A stretch of DNA of 36,037 bases from contig JAEWOD010000034.1 of NCBI GenBank assembly GCA_023461035.1, positions 1 through 36,037 on the forward strand, read 5' to 3'. The notes under the pieces are model-generated. The model saw only the letters and a list, made by a program, of their open reading frames with translations, had not been told where the DNA came from and ran no database searches. The DNA comes from Bacteroidota bacterium (GTDB lineage Bacteria; Bacteroidota; Bacteroidia; Flavobacteriales; Weeksellaceae). Shown here piece after piece: positions 7,712 through 16,200 of this stretch. Position numbers and translations under genes: made by a program. Within the stretch, counting starts at the first letter, position 1; every line of letters begins with the position of its first letter.

Positions 7712-9250
7712 TCAGTCTGTAAATCGACTGGTCATTTTTTTGGAAATATAAATCATCCCGATTGTAAAACAAACCGCTCCGATTATAATCGGATACCAAA
7801 GTCCTTCCAGGAAGAAATCGGCTTTTCCTTCTGTTTGCGCATTGGTTACGAAAAAAGTAGAAATTGCAGGAAGCAATCCTCCGAAAATTCCGTTTCCGAT
7901 ATGATATGGCAACGACATAGAAGTATAACGGATTTTTACCGGGAACAATTCGACAAGGAATGCCGCAATAGGACCATACACCATGGTCACAAATAATACC
8001 TGAACAAAGACCAGCCAGGTCAGCTTCCATCTATCTGAGCTGGGCACTTCAATGGATTTTACTGTTTTTTCATGTACTTTTCCATCTTTCATTTTTGCAA
8101 TTCCATTCTCCAAATGAACCGTTCTTATTTCTTTGAAACTTGTCCCGTCTGCATAGAATTTTTGCGTTGTATAAACCGAATCCTGTAGTTCATCCGTAGT
8201 TAAAAGTTCGGCTTTAAAAGTAGATTTTTCTACCAATTCTGTCTTTTTGGTCAGATTGGTGGTTTCATACATACAATTGTAAATAGGCCTATAAGACAAT
8301 ATGGCGATAAGCATACCGGTCATCATCACTGCTTTTCGCCCGATTTTATCACTTAACCAACCAAAAAATATAAAGAAAGGTGTACCGATGAATAATGCGG
8401 TTACCAAAATCGTAATGACTTGCTCCGAATTTACCATCATAACTCTTTCCAGAAAACTCATGGCATAAAACTGCCCGGTGTACCAGATTACACCCTGCCC
8501 CATCGTTGCTCCAAACAAAGCCAAAAGGACAAATTTCAAATTGTAACGGTTCCCGAAACTTTCTTTTAGTGGGTTCGAAGATGTCTTTCCTTCCGATTTA
8601 GCTTTGGAAAAAGCCGGAGATTCGCTCATATTTTTACGGATGATATAGGAAACATAGACCATCAAAATGGAAACCCAAAAAGGAATTCTCCAACCCCAAT
8701 CATCAAATTCCTGTGGACTTAGCATGGTACGGGTTAACAAAATAACCAGAAGCGAAATGAAAAGCCCTACCGTTGCAGTAGTCTGAATCCAGGAAGTCCA
8801 GAATCCTCTCTGACCAGATGGCGAATGTTCCGCCACATAAGTCGCAGCACCGCCATATTCGCCTCCCAATGCCAAACCTTGTAATAACCGCATCAATAAA
8901 ACGATAACGGGCGCGGCATATCCGATTGTTTCAAATGAAGGCACACAACCTATGATGAAAGTGGCACCTCCCATCAAGAGCAAGGTAACCATGAACGTAT
9001 ATTTACGTCCGATCAAATCGCCCAACCGTCCAAAAAACAACGCTCCGAAAGGACGAACGACAAATCCTGCCGCAAAAGTCGCCAGGGTGGATAAAAATGC
9101 CGCCGTTGGATTGGTGTCGGGAAAAAATTTGGTGGACAATACCACCGCCAAGCTTCCGAAAATATAGAAGTCGTACCACTCAATCAGCGTTCCCATTGAG
9201 GAAGCCGTAATGACACTCCAAATACTGCTCTGTTTCTTCTTTTCGCTCAT
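7712..9250 (-). CDS. MFS transporter, metabolite:H+ symporter (MHS) family
   Basis: This 512-aa inner-membrane carrier has classic MHS features: SSMGTLIEWYDFYIFG at residues 17-32, GRLGDLIGRK loop at 74-83, RLLQGLALGGEYGGAA around 121-136, and the second-half repeat SDKIGRK at 300-306. Family members move proline, betaine, alpha-ketoglutarate, citrate or other carboxylates with protons. Co-transcription with acs, prpE and a carboxylate-type sensor suggests a short organic acid. About 79 residues (329-407), polar and beta-rich, are inserted between two membrane helices in the C-terminal half, making the protein longer than the usual 430 aa or so. The start ATG at 9248-9250 gives the expected N-terminus. 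Confidence 0.88.
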   Translation of the reverse strand: MSEKKKQSSIWSVITASSMGTLIEWYDFYIFGSLAVVLSTKFFPDTNPTAAFLSTLATFAAGFVVRPFGALFFGRLGDLIGRKYTFMVTLLLMGGATFIIGCVPSFETIGYAAPVIVLLMRLLQGLALGGEYGGAATYVAEHSPSGQRGFWTSWIQTTATVGLFISLLVILLTRTMLSPQEFDDWGWRIPFWVSILMVYVSYIIRKNMSESPAFSKAKSEGKTSSNPLKESFGNRYNLKFVLLALFGATMGQGVIWYTGQFYAMSFLERVMMVNSEQVITILVTALFIGTPFFIFFGWLSDKIGRKAVMMTGMLIAILSYRPIYNCMYETTNLTKKTELVEKSTFKAELLTTDELQDSVYTTQKFYADGTSFKEIRTVHLENGIAKMKDGKVHEKTVKSIEVPSSDRWKLTWLVFVQVLFVTMVYGPIAAFLVELFPVKIRYTSMSLPYHIGNGIFGGLLPAISTFFVTNAQTEGKADFFLEGLWYPIIIGAVCFTIGMIYISKKMTSRFTD

Positions 9251-9292
9251 GTGTATATAGTTTTAATGTGTTATTTTAATTTGAATATTTTT

Positions 9293-10513
9293 TTATAAGA
9301 AAATCATGGCTTGGATAGTCAGCATATCATCGCTTCCTTTTGGCAAGTCAAATGCTTTCTGATACTCCACCGTCAATCTCGCATTTTGTCCGTCTATGTA
9401 CCAGTTCGTCCCCAAACGAAGCTCTTGTGCCGGTTCGACCAAACCTTTAAAATCTCTGTGCGAATAAGCAGCATAAGGCTGAAAACGGTTTCTGAATTTG
9501 TGTTCTTCCGAATTTTTCGGGATCAGATAACCGGCATGCGCATAGAATTGGGAACCATTTCCATAGATGCGGCCGTTCAGGTAATTGTCGCCCATTTCAG
9601 AATGTTGGTATTGCGCATAAGCCGTAATGGCACCACCTTTTTCACCAATAGGGGAATCATAAAATACGTCGGCCGCCAGATGCGTTACATCTTTACCTTC
9701 CAGCACGCCGCCATTGTTTTTCACAATCCCGTCCGAATGATGGAAAAACCCGGCACCTACATTCAACACCTTTTTCGTCCCCAAATATGTTCCGACTTTA
9801 AAGGGAAGCAAATTGGATTCGCCATCAAATATCTGGTATTCGAAATAGCCGGAGACCGCATATTTCCCTTCATTTAGAAGAGCTTTTCCCAAATATTTTT
9901 CATCGCCTTCTTCCAAAACGGTGCTTGCATCTCCATCTAAAGAATTGGTCAACACATCATTTACAGAAGCCCGGTATTCAAACTTCCCGATTTTTCCTTT
10001 TGCATAAACGCCCAGATGCCGTGCAAACTGATCGGTCAACCCAAGAGTACTCCAGGAAGAACGATTGTTGTCCATAGTCAGAAAATTCAGCGTACTGGCA
10101 CTGTTTATACGTGAAATCCCGTTCCAGTAATGAAGCCCGGCACCGATTTGAAGTTCGGGAATAACGTTGAATTCTCCCCAGGCATCATGCAAAAATAAAG
10201 CGGTATGATCATTTTTTCCGGTCGGAGAAAGATTGTTATCATTTAAGGAATTTAACCCGAAATGGGTAACAATCAAAAACCTTTTGTTGATCTGAGAATA
10301 CATCAGAACCCGTGCACGCCGGATGGAAATTCCGTCGTTAGGATTATTTCCTTCATTTTCCTGGTACCAAAACTGTCCCCAGGTAATAAATCTCAAATAC
10401 TTGGAGCCATCTTCATTAAATTTGATGGTGGCGCCACCTTTGTACTCATCTGCATATTGTCCAAATGCCATAACTGACAACAACAGAAAAATGGTTAAAA
10501 ATTTGTTTCTCAT
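9293..10513 (-). CDS. Outer-membrane porin (phosphate-selective porin O/P-like)
   Basis: I chose the ATG at 10511-10513 (406 aa) over one 11 codons upstream because it gives a clean signal peptide (MRNKFLTIFLLLSVMAFGQ, cleavage near Q19). The mature protein alternates short polar turns and aromatic-rich strands (for example KYLRFITWGQFWYQ, ISIRRARVLMYSQI) and ends in a hydrophobic last strand with a terminal leucine, as expected of an outer-membrane beta-barrel. It is the first gene of the minus-strand operon, 42 bp before the transporter, so it probably supplies the periplasm with the same substrate. Two similar inverted repeats lie upstream (10528-10546 and 10605-10623). Confidence 0.82.
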   Translation of the reverse strand: MRNKFLTIFLLLSVMAFGQYADEYKGGATIKFNEDGSKYLRFITWGQFWYQENEGNNPNDGISIRRARVLMYSQINKRFLIVTHFGLNSLNDNNLSPTGKNDHTALFLHDAWGEFNVIPELQIGAGLHYWNGISRINSASTLNFLTMDNNRSSWSTLGLTDQFARHLGVYAKGKIGKFEYRASVNDVLTNSLDGDASTVLEEGDEKYLGKALLNEGKYAVSGYFEYQIFDGESNLLPFKVGTYLGTKKVLNVGAGFFHHSDGIVKNNGGVLEGKDVTHLAADVFYDSPIGEKGGAITAYAQYQHSEMGDNYLNGRIYGNGSQFYAHAGYLIPKNSEEHKFRNRFQPYAAYSHRDFKGLVEPAQELRLGTNWYIDGQNARLTVEYQKAFDLPKGSDDMLTIQAMIFL

Positions 10514-10683
10514 GAATCTAATTAATTTTGTGTTAATTTGACACAACCTATTTCATAATTCCATGTTATTCCCTCATAGATAACAACTTATAGAAATATG
10601 TAATTTGTGTTTTCTGAACACTAAATTCAATTATTCGAAAAAACAAAAAAAGTCAAATATATTTTATTGTAAATTTAAAATAG
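10514..10683. promoter_or_regulatory. Upstream region of the porin operon with two similar inverted repeats
   Basis: Two copies of TTGTGT-N7-ACAC(A/T)A lie at 10528-10546 (perfect 6-bp arms) and 10605-10623 (one mismatch), 77 bp apart. The spacing and half-site TGTG are reminiscent of sites for CRP/FNR-family dimers, though the centre is 7 rather than 6 bases. The near copy sits about 15-33 bases before the porin ATG. I found no convincing -33/-7 pair on the minus strand, so transcription may need an activator. The same region is also the 3' flank of the zinc-ribbon gene. Confidence 0.4.
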
Positions 10684-11103
10684 TTAATCTTTAAATCTCT
10701 CCCATTTAATCAGCATAAATTTATCACCCAATTCGGTTATGACCATACCTGCGCCAGAAAGGTTTTCTTTTATTTTAAGAAATTCTGTTAATTCGGTATG
10801 GTTGTAAATTTTATAGGTAGGATGGTAGTCTTTGTGAGCCGGCTTCTTCACCCTGTATTCTTTCACCCAATTGCTGATAGCCACATGCGAAATCCCTAAA
10901 ATACGTTCAATCTCCCTGTAGCTCAACCCTTCCATATACAGCTGTAGCGCTTTGGTCACATAATAGTCGTCAATCCTTTTTCCAATTTTGTTTACCGTGA
11001 AAAAATAGTTACACTTTTTACACCGGTAACGCTGTCGTTTATTTACGATTCCGCTTTTGACAATCTGGATACTGTTACAACGTGGGCAATTGGAAATTTT
11101 CAT
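10684..11103 (-). CDS. Zinc-ribbon/HTH protein resembling the IS1-type transposase N-terminus, no catalytic domain
   Basis: The 139-aa protein begins with a zinc ribbon (C6-x2-C9 ... C28-x2-C31), continues with a helix-turn-helix (about 46-82, LSYREIERILGISHVAISNWVKEY), and ends in a 55-residue segment without a DDE or other nuclease signature. IS1 InsA-like proteins have the same ribbon plus HTH, but no transposase second ORF, terminal inverted repeats or target duplication flank this gene. It looks like a domesticated DNA-binding protein, perhaps a regulator. Two direct TTATTTTGCA motifs (11110-11119 and 11129-11138) lie immediately upstream and could be autoregulatory. It is divergent from the tandem small-RNA element that starts about 90 bp away. 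Confidence 0.75.
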   Translation of the reverse strand: MKISNCPRCNSIQIVKSGIVNKRQRYRCKKCNYFFTVNKIGKRIDDYYVTKALQLYMEGLSYREIERILGISHVAISNWVKEYRVKKPAHKDYHPTYKIYNHTELTEFLKIKENLSGAGMVITELGDKFMLIKWERFKD

Positions 11104-11196
11104 GTATATTTATTTTGCATAAATATAGTTATTTTGCAAATTATATACAATTATTATTTCATTAGGATTTTTAAAAATGGAAAGATTTATTTAAAA

Positions 11197-11214
11197 ATAC
11201 CAAGATCTTGGTAT
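11197..11214. promoter_or_regulatory. 18-bp perfect palindrome (operator), copy A
   Basis: The sequence ATACCAAGATCTTGGTAT is a perfect palindrome and is repeated exactly at 11467-11484. Its centre is about 44 bp upstream of the start expected from the -7-like box TTTCTTTG (11237-11244). No -33 TTTG is present at the normal spacing, so a dimeric activator bound here in a class-II-like position is the simplest reading. The regulator is unknown. Confidence 0.6.
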
Positions 11215-11249
11215 ATGCCCATTTATAAATTTGGTATTTCTTTGCCCTT

Positions 11250-11326
11250 GAAAAAGCCTTAGAGCTTTTCATAGGTTTAGGTTAGTTAGGTTATACCCTC
11301 ATTCTTGATAGGATGAGGGTATTTTA
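11250..11326 (+). ncRNA. Putative small RNA, copy A
   Basis: The proposed transcript of about 77 nt starts 5-7 bases after the TTTG at 11241-11244. It contains a small hairpin (arms 11252-11257 and 11264-11269), a 38-nt block identical to copy B (11263-11300) whose unpaired core is AGGTTTAGGTTAGTTAGG, and a 10-bp perfect terminator stem (11293-11302 with 11313-11322) followed by a short T-run. There is no plausible coding frame. The hairpin loops differ between copies while the stems are kept, which supports an RNA function. The family was not recognised. Confidence 0.6.
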
Positions 11327-11466
11327 ATAATTGGATATTTTAGATAAGCTAACCCATCTTGCTTGACCTCGGAGGAAATTTTTTCTTCCATTAAATTTTC
11401 GGAATCAGGAGTCTGTTTAATTTTTATTCAGTTAGAATTTAGACATATTAGAATATTTTTCAAAAA

Positions 11467-11484
11467 ATACCAAGATCTTGGTAT
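11467..11484. promoter_or_regulatory. 18-bp perfect palindrome (operator), copy B
   Basis: Identical to copy A at 11197-11214. The distance from the palindrome to the TTTG of the -7-like box (TTACTTTG, ending at 11514) is the same 30 bases as in copy A although the sequence between is not conserved, so the spacing itself is under constraint. Confidence 0.6.
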
Positions 11485-11519
11485 GAGCCAATCTAAAAAA
11501 TCGTCTTTACTTTGTACCA

Positions 11520-11600
11520 ACAAAAAAGCTTTAATAGCTTTTCATAGGTTTAGGTTAGTTAGGTTATACCCTCGTTCTTTCAGGATGAGGGTATTTTTTT
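11520..11600 (+). ncRNA. Putative small RNA, copy B
   Basis: Second member of the tandem pair, offset by about 270 bp. It has a first hairpin with 7-bp arms (11524-11530 and 11536-11542), the shared 38-nt block at 11536-11573, and a terminator stem (11566-11575 with 11585-11594) that keeps pairing through a G-T wobble where copy A has A-T, followed by seven T. The strong T-run makes this a textbook intrinsic terminator on the plus strand. An overlapping 95-codon frame (11363-11650) has no protein-like features. Confidence 0.65.
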
Positions 11601-11696
11601 ATTTCTCATTTATCCACAATGGTGTAGCCAGTCGTGTAATTGCGTTCTGAATTGCTTTTGCTCATACAGCTTTTATTTTTAATTGCATTCGCTGAT

Positions 11697-11906
11697 GCGC
11701 TTTGCTTAATTCAAAAATTTGTAATTTTATCGGGATTCGTTCCAACTGGAGCTTCAATGGCGCAACCGTTACGCCTGTTGTGAACTGCTTTCAAAAATTT
11801 GTACTTTTAAGTCGAGAAATCGCAACAAATCGGAGAAATAAGAGTTTGGAAAACTTGTTGTGAATTGCTTTCAAAAATTTGTACTTTTAAGTCGAGAAAT
11901 CGCAAC
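11697..11906 (+). CRISPR. Type II-C CRISPR array: one degenerate and two intact repeats, two 30-bp spacers
   Basis: Intact 50-bp repeats lie at 11777-11826 and 11857-11906. They begin GTTGTGAATTGCTTTC, end GAGAAATCGCAAC, and differ only at position 9 (C in the first). A degenerate repeat at 11697-11746 keeps the central TCAAAAATTTGTA and a terminal CCAAC. Spacers are 11747-11776 and 11827-11856, each exactly 30 bp, so the degenerate copy is in register. The tracrRNA anti-repeat pairs with the first 26 bases of the plus-strand repeat, so crRNAs read left to right (spacer then repeat), toward cas2. The degenerate repeat at the 5' end and convergent orientation to the cas genes are typical of II-C loci. 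Confidence 0.95.
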
Positions 11907-11907
11907 C

Positions 11908-11943
11908 TCATTTTAAACCCTCTACAGCAGCGGGTTTAAATGA
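11908..11943. other. Inverted repeat bordering the last CRISPR repeat
   Basis: Nine-bp perfect arms TTTAAACCC (11912-11920) and GGGTTTAAA (11932-11940) flank an 11-base loop and extend by three pairs across one bulged T. The structure begins one base after the array ends. No T-run follows on the plus strand, so it is not a classic terminator for the array. It may mark the leader side where new spacers enter, or stabilise the 3' end of the cas transcript coming from the other direction. The stretch from here to cas2 (11944-12014) is AT-rich with nothing else recognisable. Confidence 0.5.
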
Positions 11944-12014
11944 TGGTTGTAGAAAAAAAATTCTAAATAAATCTAATTAGACTCTATCGGTTTTTAATAT
12001 TTTTTTCTATCCTG

Positions 12015-12350
12015 TCAGAATAATTCGAGCTGTTGGGATGGGACAGGCAAATCTGTTTCTTTTTGCCCAAAAAATATTTCCATTTGTCCAAATTGTTTAT
12101 CCGTAATACTTAAAATTCCTATTTTTCCATTTTTCGGTAAATTATTTTTGGTACGCCTGATATGAACTTCTGCATTTTCACGGCTCGGGCAATGACGCAA
12201 ATAGATAGAGAATTGAAACATGGAAAATCCGTCATCAATCAGATGTTTGCGAAACTTCGTCGCTACATAGCGGTCGCGTTTGGTTTCGGTCGGCAAATCA
12301 AAAAGGACAAGTACCCACATAATCCGGTAAGCATTAAATCGGTTTTGCAT
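12015..12350 (-). CDS. cas2: CRISPR-associated endonuclease Cas2 (type II)
   Basis: This 111-aa ferredoxin-fold protein partners Cas1 in spacer acquisition. The hallmark first strand VLVLFDLPTETKRDR (from about residue 13) carries the conserved aspartate D18, and the FSIYLRHC / GKIGILSITDKQFG segments match type II Cas2 proteins of Bacteroidota. I kept the upstream ATG because relatives I recall also begin M-x-x-RF-x-x-YRIMWVLV. It is the last gene of cas9-cas1-cas2, 15 bp after cas1. Confidence 0.95.
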   Translation of the reverse strand: MQNRFNAYRIMWVLVLFDLPTETKRDRYVATKFRKHLIDDGFSMFQFSIYLRHCPSRENAEVHIRRTKNNLPKNGKIGILSITDKQFGQMEIFFGQKETDLPVPSQQLELF

Positions 12351-12365
12351 CTTTCGCCAAAATTG

Positions 12366-13256
12366 TTAAACAATCATCGGATAGCGAATTACCCGTTGTT
12401 CACCGGTATAACACTTGTACAGCGATGAAGTCGTACTGCTCACAGCTACCATCAACGGACGGAGTTTCTGCATCATCCATACATCGGCCGTCGTGATTTT
12501 CAATAATTCGGCTTTGACTTCCTTGGTCAATTCTCCGGGGCGATTGGGCAACAACATCAGTTTATATACCATTTCATCAACACATGGCCTGTATGGCTCC
12601 ATCACATCATCGGCCAGACAATAGGCATTATATTTATTTCGATGAAAAATCCCCAAAGTAGGATTCAGCCCTGAACTGACCAATGCACGTGCTACAATGC
12701 TCCGTAAAACGGCATATCCAAAATTCAGAAAATTATTGGGTGCATCTCCTTCTCTTTCCCGTGTGAAGTTGTCAAATAATTGTTTCCAATAAAATTGCGC
12801 CGCGATGCCTTCCATATTGGTCGAATCACCTGATTTCACATTGTTCAGGTAATTCATCATGGGTTCAAAGTCTTTTTTTAATTTTTTCAGCAACAGCATC
12901 TGCTGGCTGATTTTGGATTCCACGGTTTGTTTCCAAAGCTGTTTCCGTAACGGTTCCGAAACGTTTAACTGATGTTTCAAGCGTTCGGAATGTTCTACAT
13001 GGCCTGACATCGGCAGCATAAGACCATGTGGTAAATGATGTGCGTCGCAACTTATAATCGCCACATTGTTTCCCTGCAATGCTACTATGAGTTGATGGCT
13101 CAGGGTTATTTGATAATGGTCTAAAACCAGAAAAGCCATATCTTCCACAGGCGCAGACCCTTTGATTTCTTTGGTTTCGGGGTCGGTTACCTGAAGCTGA
13201 TTGTCCTTCAACTTCAAATAAGCGGGATTTCCGATATAGAGAGTTCTTTTGAGCAT
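12366..13256 (-). CDS. cas1: CRISPR-associated integrase Cas1 (type II)
   Basis: At 296 aa this is a full-length type II Cas1, the catalytic subunit that inserts new spacers. The metal ligands are visible: E149 in NMEGIAAQFYW, H205 in LGIFHRNKYN, and the acidic pair in LADDVMEPYRP (D216/D217 to E220). It starts 3 bases after the cas9 stop codon and is followed 15 bp later by cas2, so the three genes form one transcript. Sampled stretches are about 43-50% G+C, clearly above the adjoining cas9 gene. Confidence 0.97.
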   Translation of the reverse strand: MLKRTLYIGNPAYLKLKDNQLQVTDPETKEIKGSAPVEDMAFLVLDHYQITLSHQLIVALQGNNVAIISCDAHHLPHGLMLPMSGHVEHSERLKHQLNVSEPLRKQLWKQTVESKISQQMLLLKKLKKDFEPMMNYLNNVKSGDSTNMEGIAAQFYWKQLFDNFTREREGDAPNNFLNFGYAVLRSIVARALVSSGLNPTLGIFHRNKYNAYCLADDVMEPYRPCVDEMVYKLMLLPNRPGELTKEVKAELLKITTADVWMMQKLRPLMVAVSSTTSSLYKCYTGEQRVIRYPMIV

Positions 13257-13259
13257 AGG

Positions 13260-16200
13260 TTATGCTTTTGAAATATAGCCTAATCTATCAACTTTGAGTT
13301 TCCAACAAATCTTCTTAACTTGAGTTTTACCGTCAATCATATTTTGATTTTTGTTTTGCTGACTTCCGAGTCCAAATTCATTTTGAATTAACTCTTTTTC
13401 AGGGATATTAATTTTGCCATTATTACTAAGTTCTTTAAAAATATCCTTGTTATTTTTTCCGTGAAATCTCCAAATAGGCTTTGATACAGAATAAGGAACA
13501 AAATTGGCTATATCTTCACTTCCGTCAACATACTTATAAATTCTTTCCGTTTGCTCCTTTGTTAAATTGTTGAAATCAACTTTTGACAGATTTTCTATTT
13601 CTTCATCAGTTGGCACATAAACTAAATCTAATGGGGAAAGTGTAAAGACTATTCTATACTCATTCAATTCATTATCCTTATTTAGTTTTTCATTATAAAT
13701 TTTATCAGGTAGTGGATTAAAGCGTTTGGTTTTGTCTTGTTTCAAAGTTTCAATTAAATCCATTAAACCAATACCCTTAAATTTCCGTTCTCTTGCTTCA
13801 TTCCCATTATCATCTTGATAAATTCGTTCATAAAAACCAAGATAAAGATTAGAACCTGCATCGTTTACTATATATTGTTTTGACTTTACCGATTCTTTAT
13901 CTTCTTCATTTAATGCTCTCTGATTACCAAAGCCTCTTGAAATTTTAACCTTTTTAATAGGTTTATGATTTTTATCGTCATTAAGTTTCCTAATGTTTTC
14001 AGATTTATTCATTTCTTCAATTTCCTCTGGTGTAAAAGCTATTTCAGGATGCTCTTCAATTTTACCATTGAACTGTTTTTCGTTTCTAAAATCCCGTTCG
14101 GAAATTTTATCTATAAAAACATTCAACTTTGAATAATCTGTCTTTCTGTATTTGTAGGTGTTTTCTCTTAAATGGGCTATCAAGTCATCAACAGATTGAA
14201 ATCCATTTTCACTATCATTGATAATTGCCTCAAATTCTTGCTTTTCTAAAAGTGCTTCAAAACAGTTAATAGCTTCTTCAAGCGGTAGTTCAACAGTATC
14301 AAATTGTTTTAAGTGATTCAGCAAAATGTTTTTCGTGCGACCTGCACTATCTGAAATAGTCTTAATTTTATCACTATTAAAAGAGGTGTCCAAATCTTTT
14401 CTTATTACAATCTTTTCCTCTCCGTTTATTGTCTGCCTTCCATAAAAAGTGTCTTTCCCCAAACTTCTTCGGATTGACCAATTCTGCTGTTGTCCATTGT
14501 CTGTATTCTGTTTTTCAAACTTATTTTTATTAGGTGTTTTGTTATATCGGTTTACGGTTTTATTGATTACCCGAAGATTTTGTTTGAAAGTTACAATGGT
14601 ATCCTGCAATGCTGTCAAAATCATTTTTTTATAATCTTGTCCAAACGATTCGAACTCTTTATACAAGTATGACTTCTCTAAAACAGAATCTCTACGGGAA
14701 TTTTCTGCGACTGTTTGACGGATTTCTCCCGGCAACATATAATACCAGTTGTTTTCATCTTGTTCATCATCTTTTTTCGTGAACTTGATTTTCCGTTTTA
14801 GCGTTTGACGATATTTTTCAATCTGTTTTTGTTTTCCATAATTTTCTGATTTGGCATTCGCATTAATGTTATTGATATAATTCACGTGTTCTTCCGTACA
14901 CAGAGCTACTACTAAAGCATCCAAAGCGTGATGACGGTGGTCAATTCGTTTAATGTCGTAAGATTCATCCTTTTCACGAATACTTTCGTCTAAATTACAG
15001 TCGAAATATTTTTGTCCGTTTTTAGAAACCTGCCAATCTCCAAATAAATTGGATTGGGTTAATTCATTCAGTCTTATGAATCGAGGAGCAACCAGCTCTC
15101 TCCAAACTTGGTCAAGTTTCCAAACTCGTTTCAGTTCTGTTGTTACCATACCTGTAACCGGAAGTACATTTTTAGATCGGAACTCTACCTCTCCAGGTTC
15201 TCTTACAATATGACTTAACAACTCCATTGCTTTTCGGGCAATGTGGCGAGCATTGTTCATTTGGCTATTGGTAAATCCTTTCGGAATATCTTTGGATAGG
15301 AGTATATACCGTTTTGTGCCTGAAAACTGTGTTTTTATGTTTGACACATAAACCTCGTCACTAACTACTGATACGTTTCTATTGTGAGCAGTGCAATAAA
15401 TTTCTCGCTGTTTGGGATTGTTTATAAAATCTCGTCCAGTTTGGTCGCTCTTTAATTTATTGACTTCCCTTTCACAAACAACCTTATTACTTAAAGAATT
15501 ATTGGTGACTGAAGCTTGAGGAAATACGTGGTCAATATTATACTTATTTCCATCGAACAAATCAGTAAGTTTTATTATCAAATTGGTATAAGGTGATTTA
15601 TACCCTTGCTCTATCCAAAGTTTATATTTATCAAAATCTTCTTGGGTAATATGCGGTTTTTTGAGAATATCTTCAATATCTTTTTTGCTGTATGATTTAT
15701 CGTTAAAGAAATCTTTATCGGTGTTTTTCGTGTGTTCGGCTCCTTCTTCTACGATTTTCAACCTTTCGATATGGTCTGAATTTTTAGGATTGGCATTGTA
15801 TGGATTGTTTGCCAGAAATTCTTCCAAAACTTGACGAATTCTTTTATTTTGAGCACGATTTCCTGACATTCGCTTGGTTTCAGATTCTTTTTCTTTGGCA
15901 GATTTTTTCAATTCTCGTCCGACTTCCAAGTGAATTTTTGAGAAAAATCTTTCTTTCCCCTCTCCATAATAATCCCAAATATCAGCAACAATCTGCATCA
16001 TTTCCAACAGGACTTTTTCCGCAACGGGATTGTTCAAAGAATGTTGTTTTAATTCTTGATGCAGTTGCTTTCTGATTTCATCAGGTGATGTCCAATATTT
16101 AGCTTGTGCCAATTCTGAATGACGACCATAAACCAAATACGAAGCTTGGGTAAGATTAAGATTTTTAAACTCTTCTAATTTCTCAAAATTTCTAAATATA

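Noticed and set aside
7695..8030. Frame of 111 codons on the minus strand inside the MFS gene, and many similar frames across the window
   Set aside because: They are shadows of longer, family-supported genes in another frame or on the opposite strand.
10684..11103. Complete IS1-type insertion sequence
   Set aside because: There is only the zinc-ribbon/HTH part, with no DDE domain, no inverted repeats and no target duplication in the flanks.
11363..11650. 95-codon plus-strand frame across sRNA copy B
   Set aside because: It overlaps the palindrome, hairpin and terminator of the putative RNA, has no protein-like features, and no equivalent frame exists in copy A.
11617..11666. A further degenerate CRISPR repeat before the first one
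   Set aside because: A TGAATTGCTTTT phrase is present at 11647-11658, but it is not in the 80-bp register of the array and no further matches support it.
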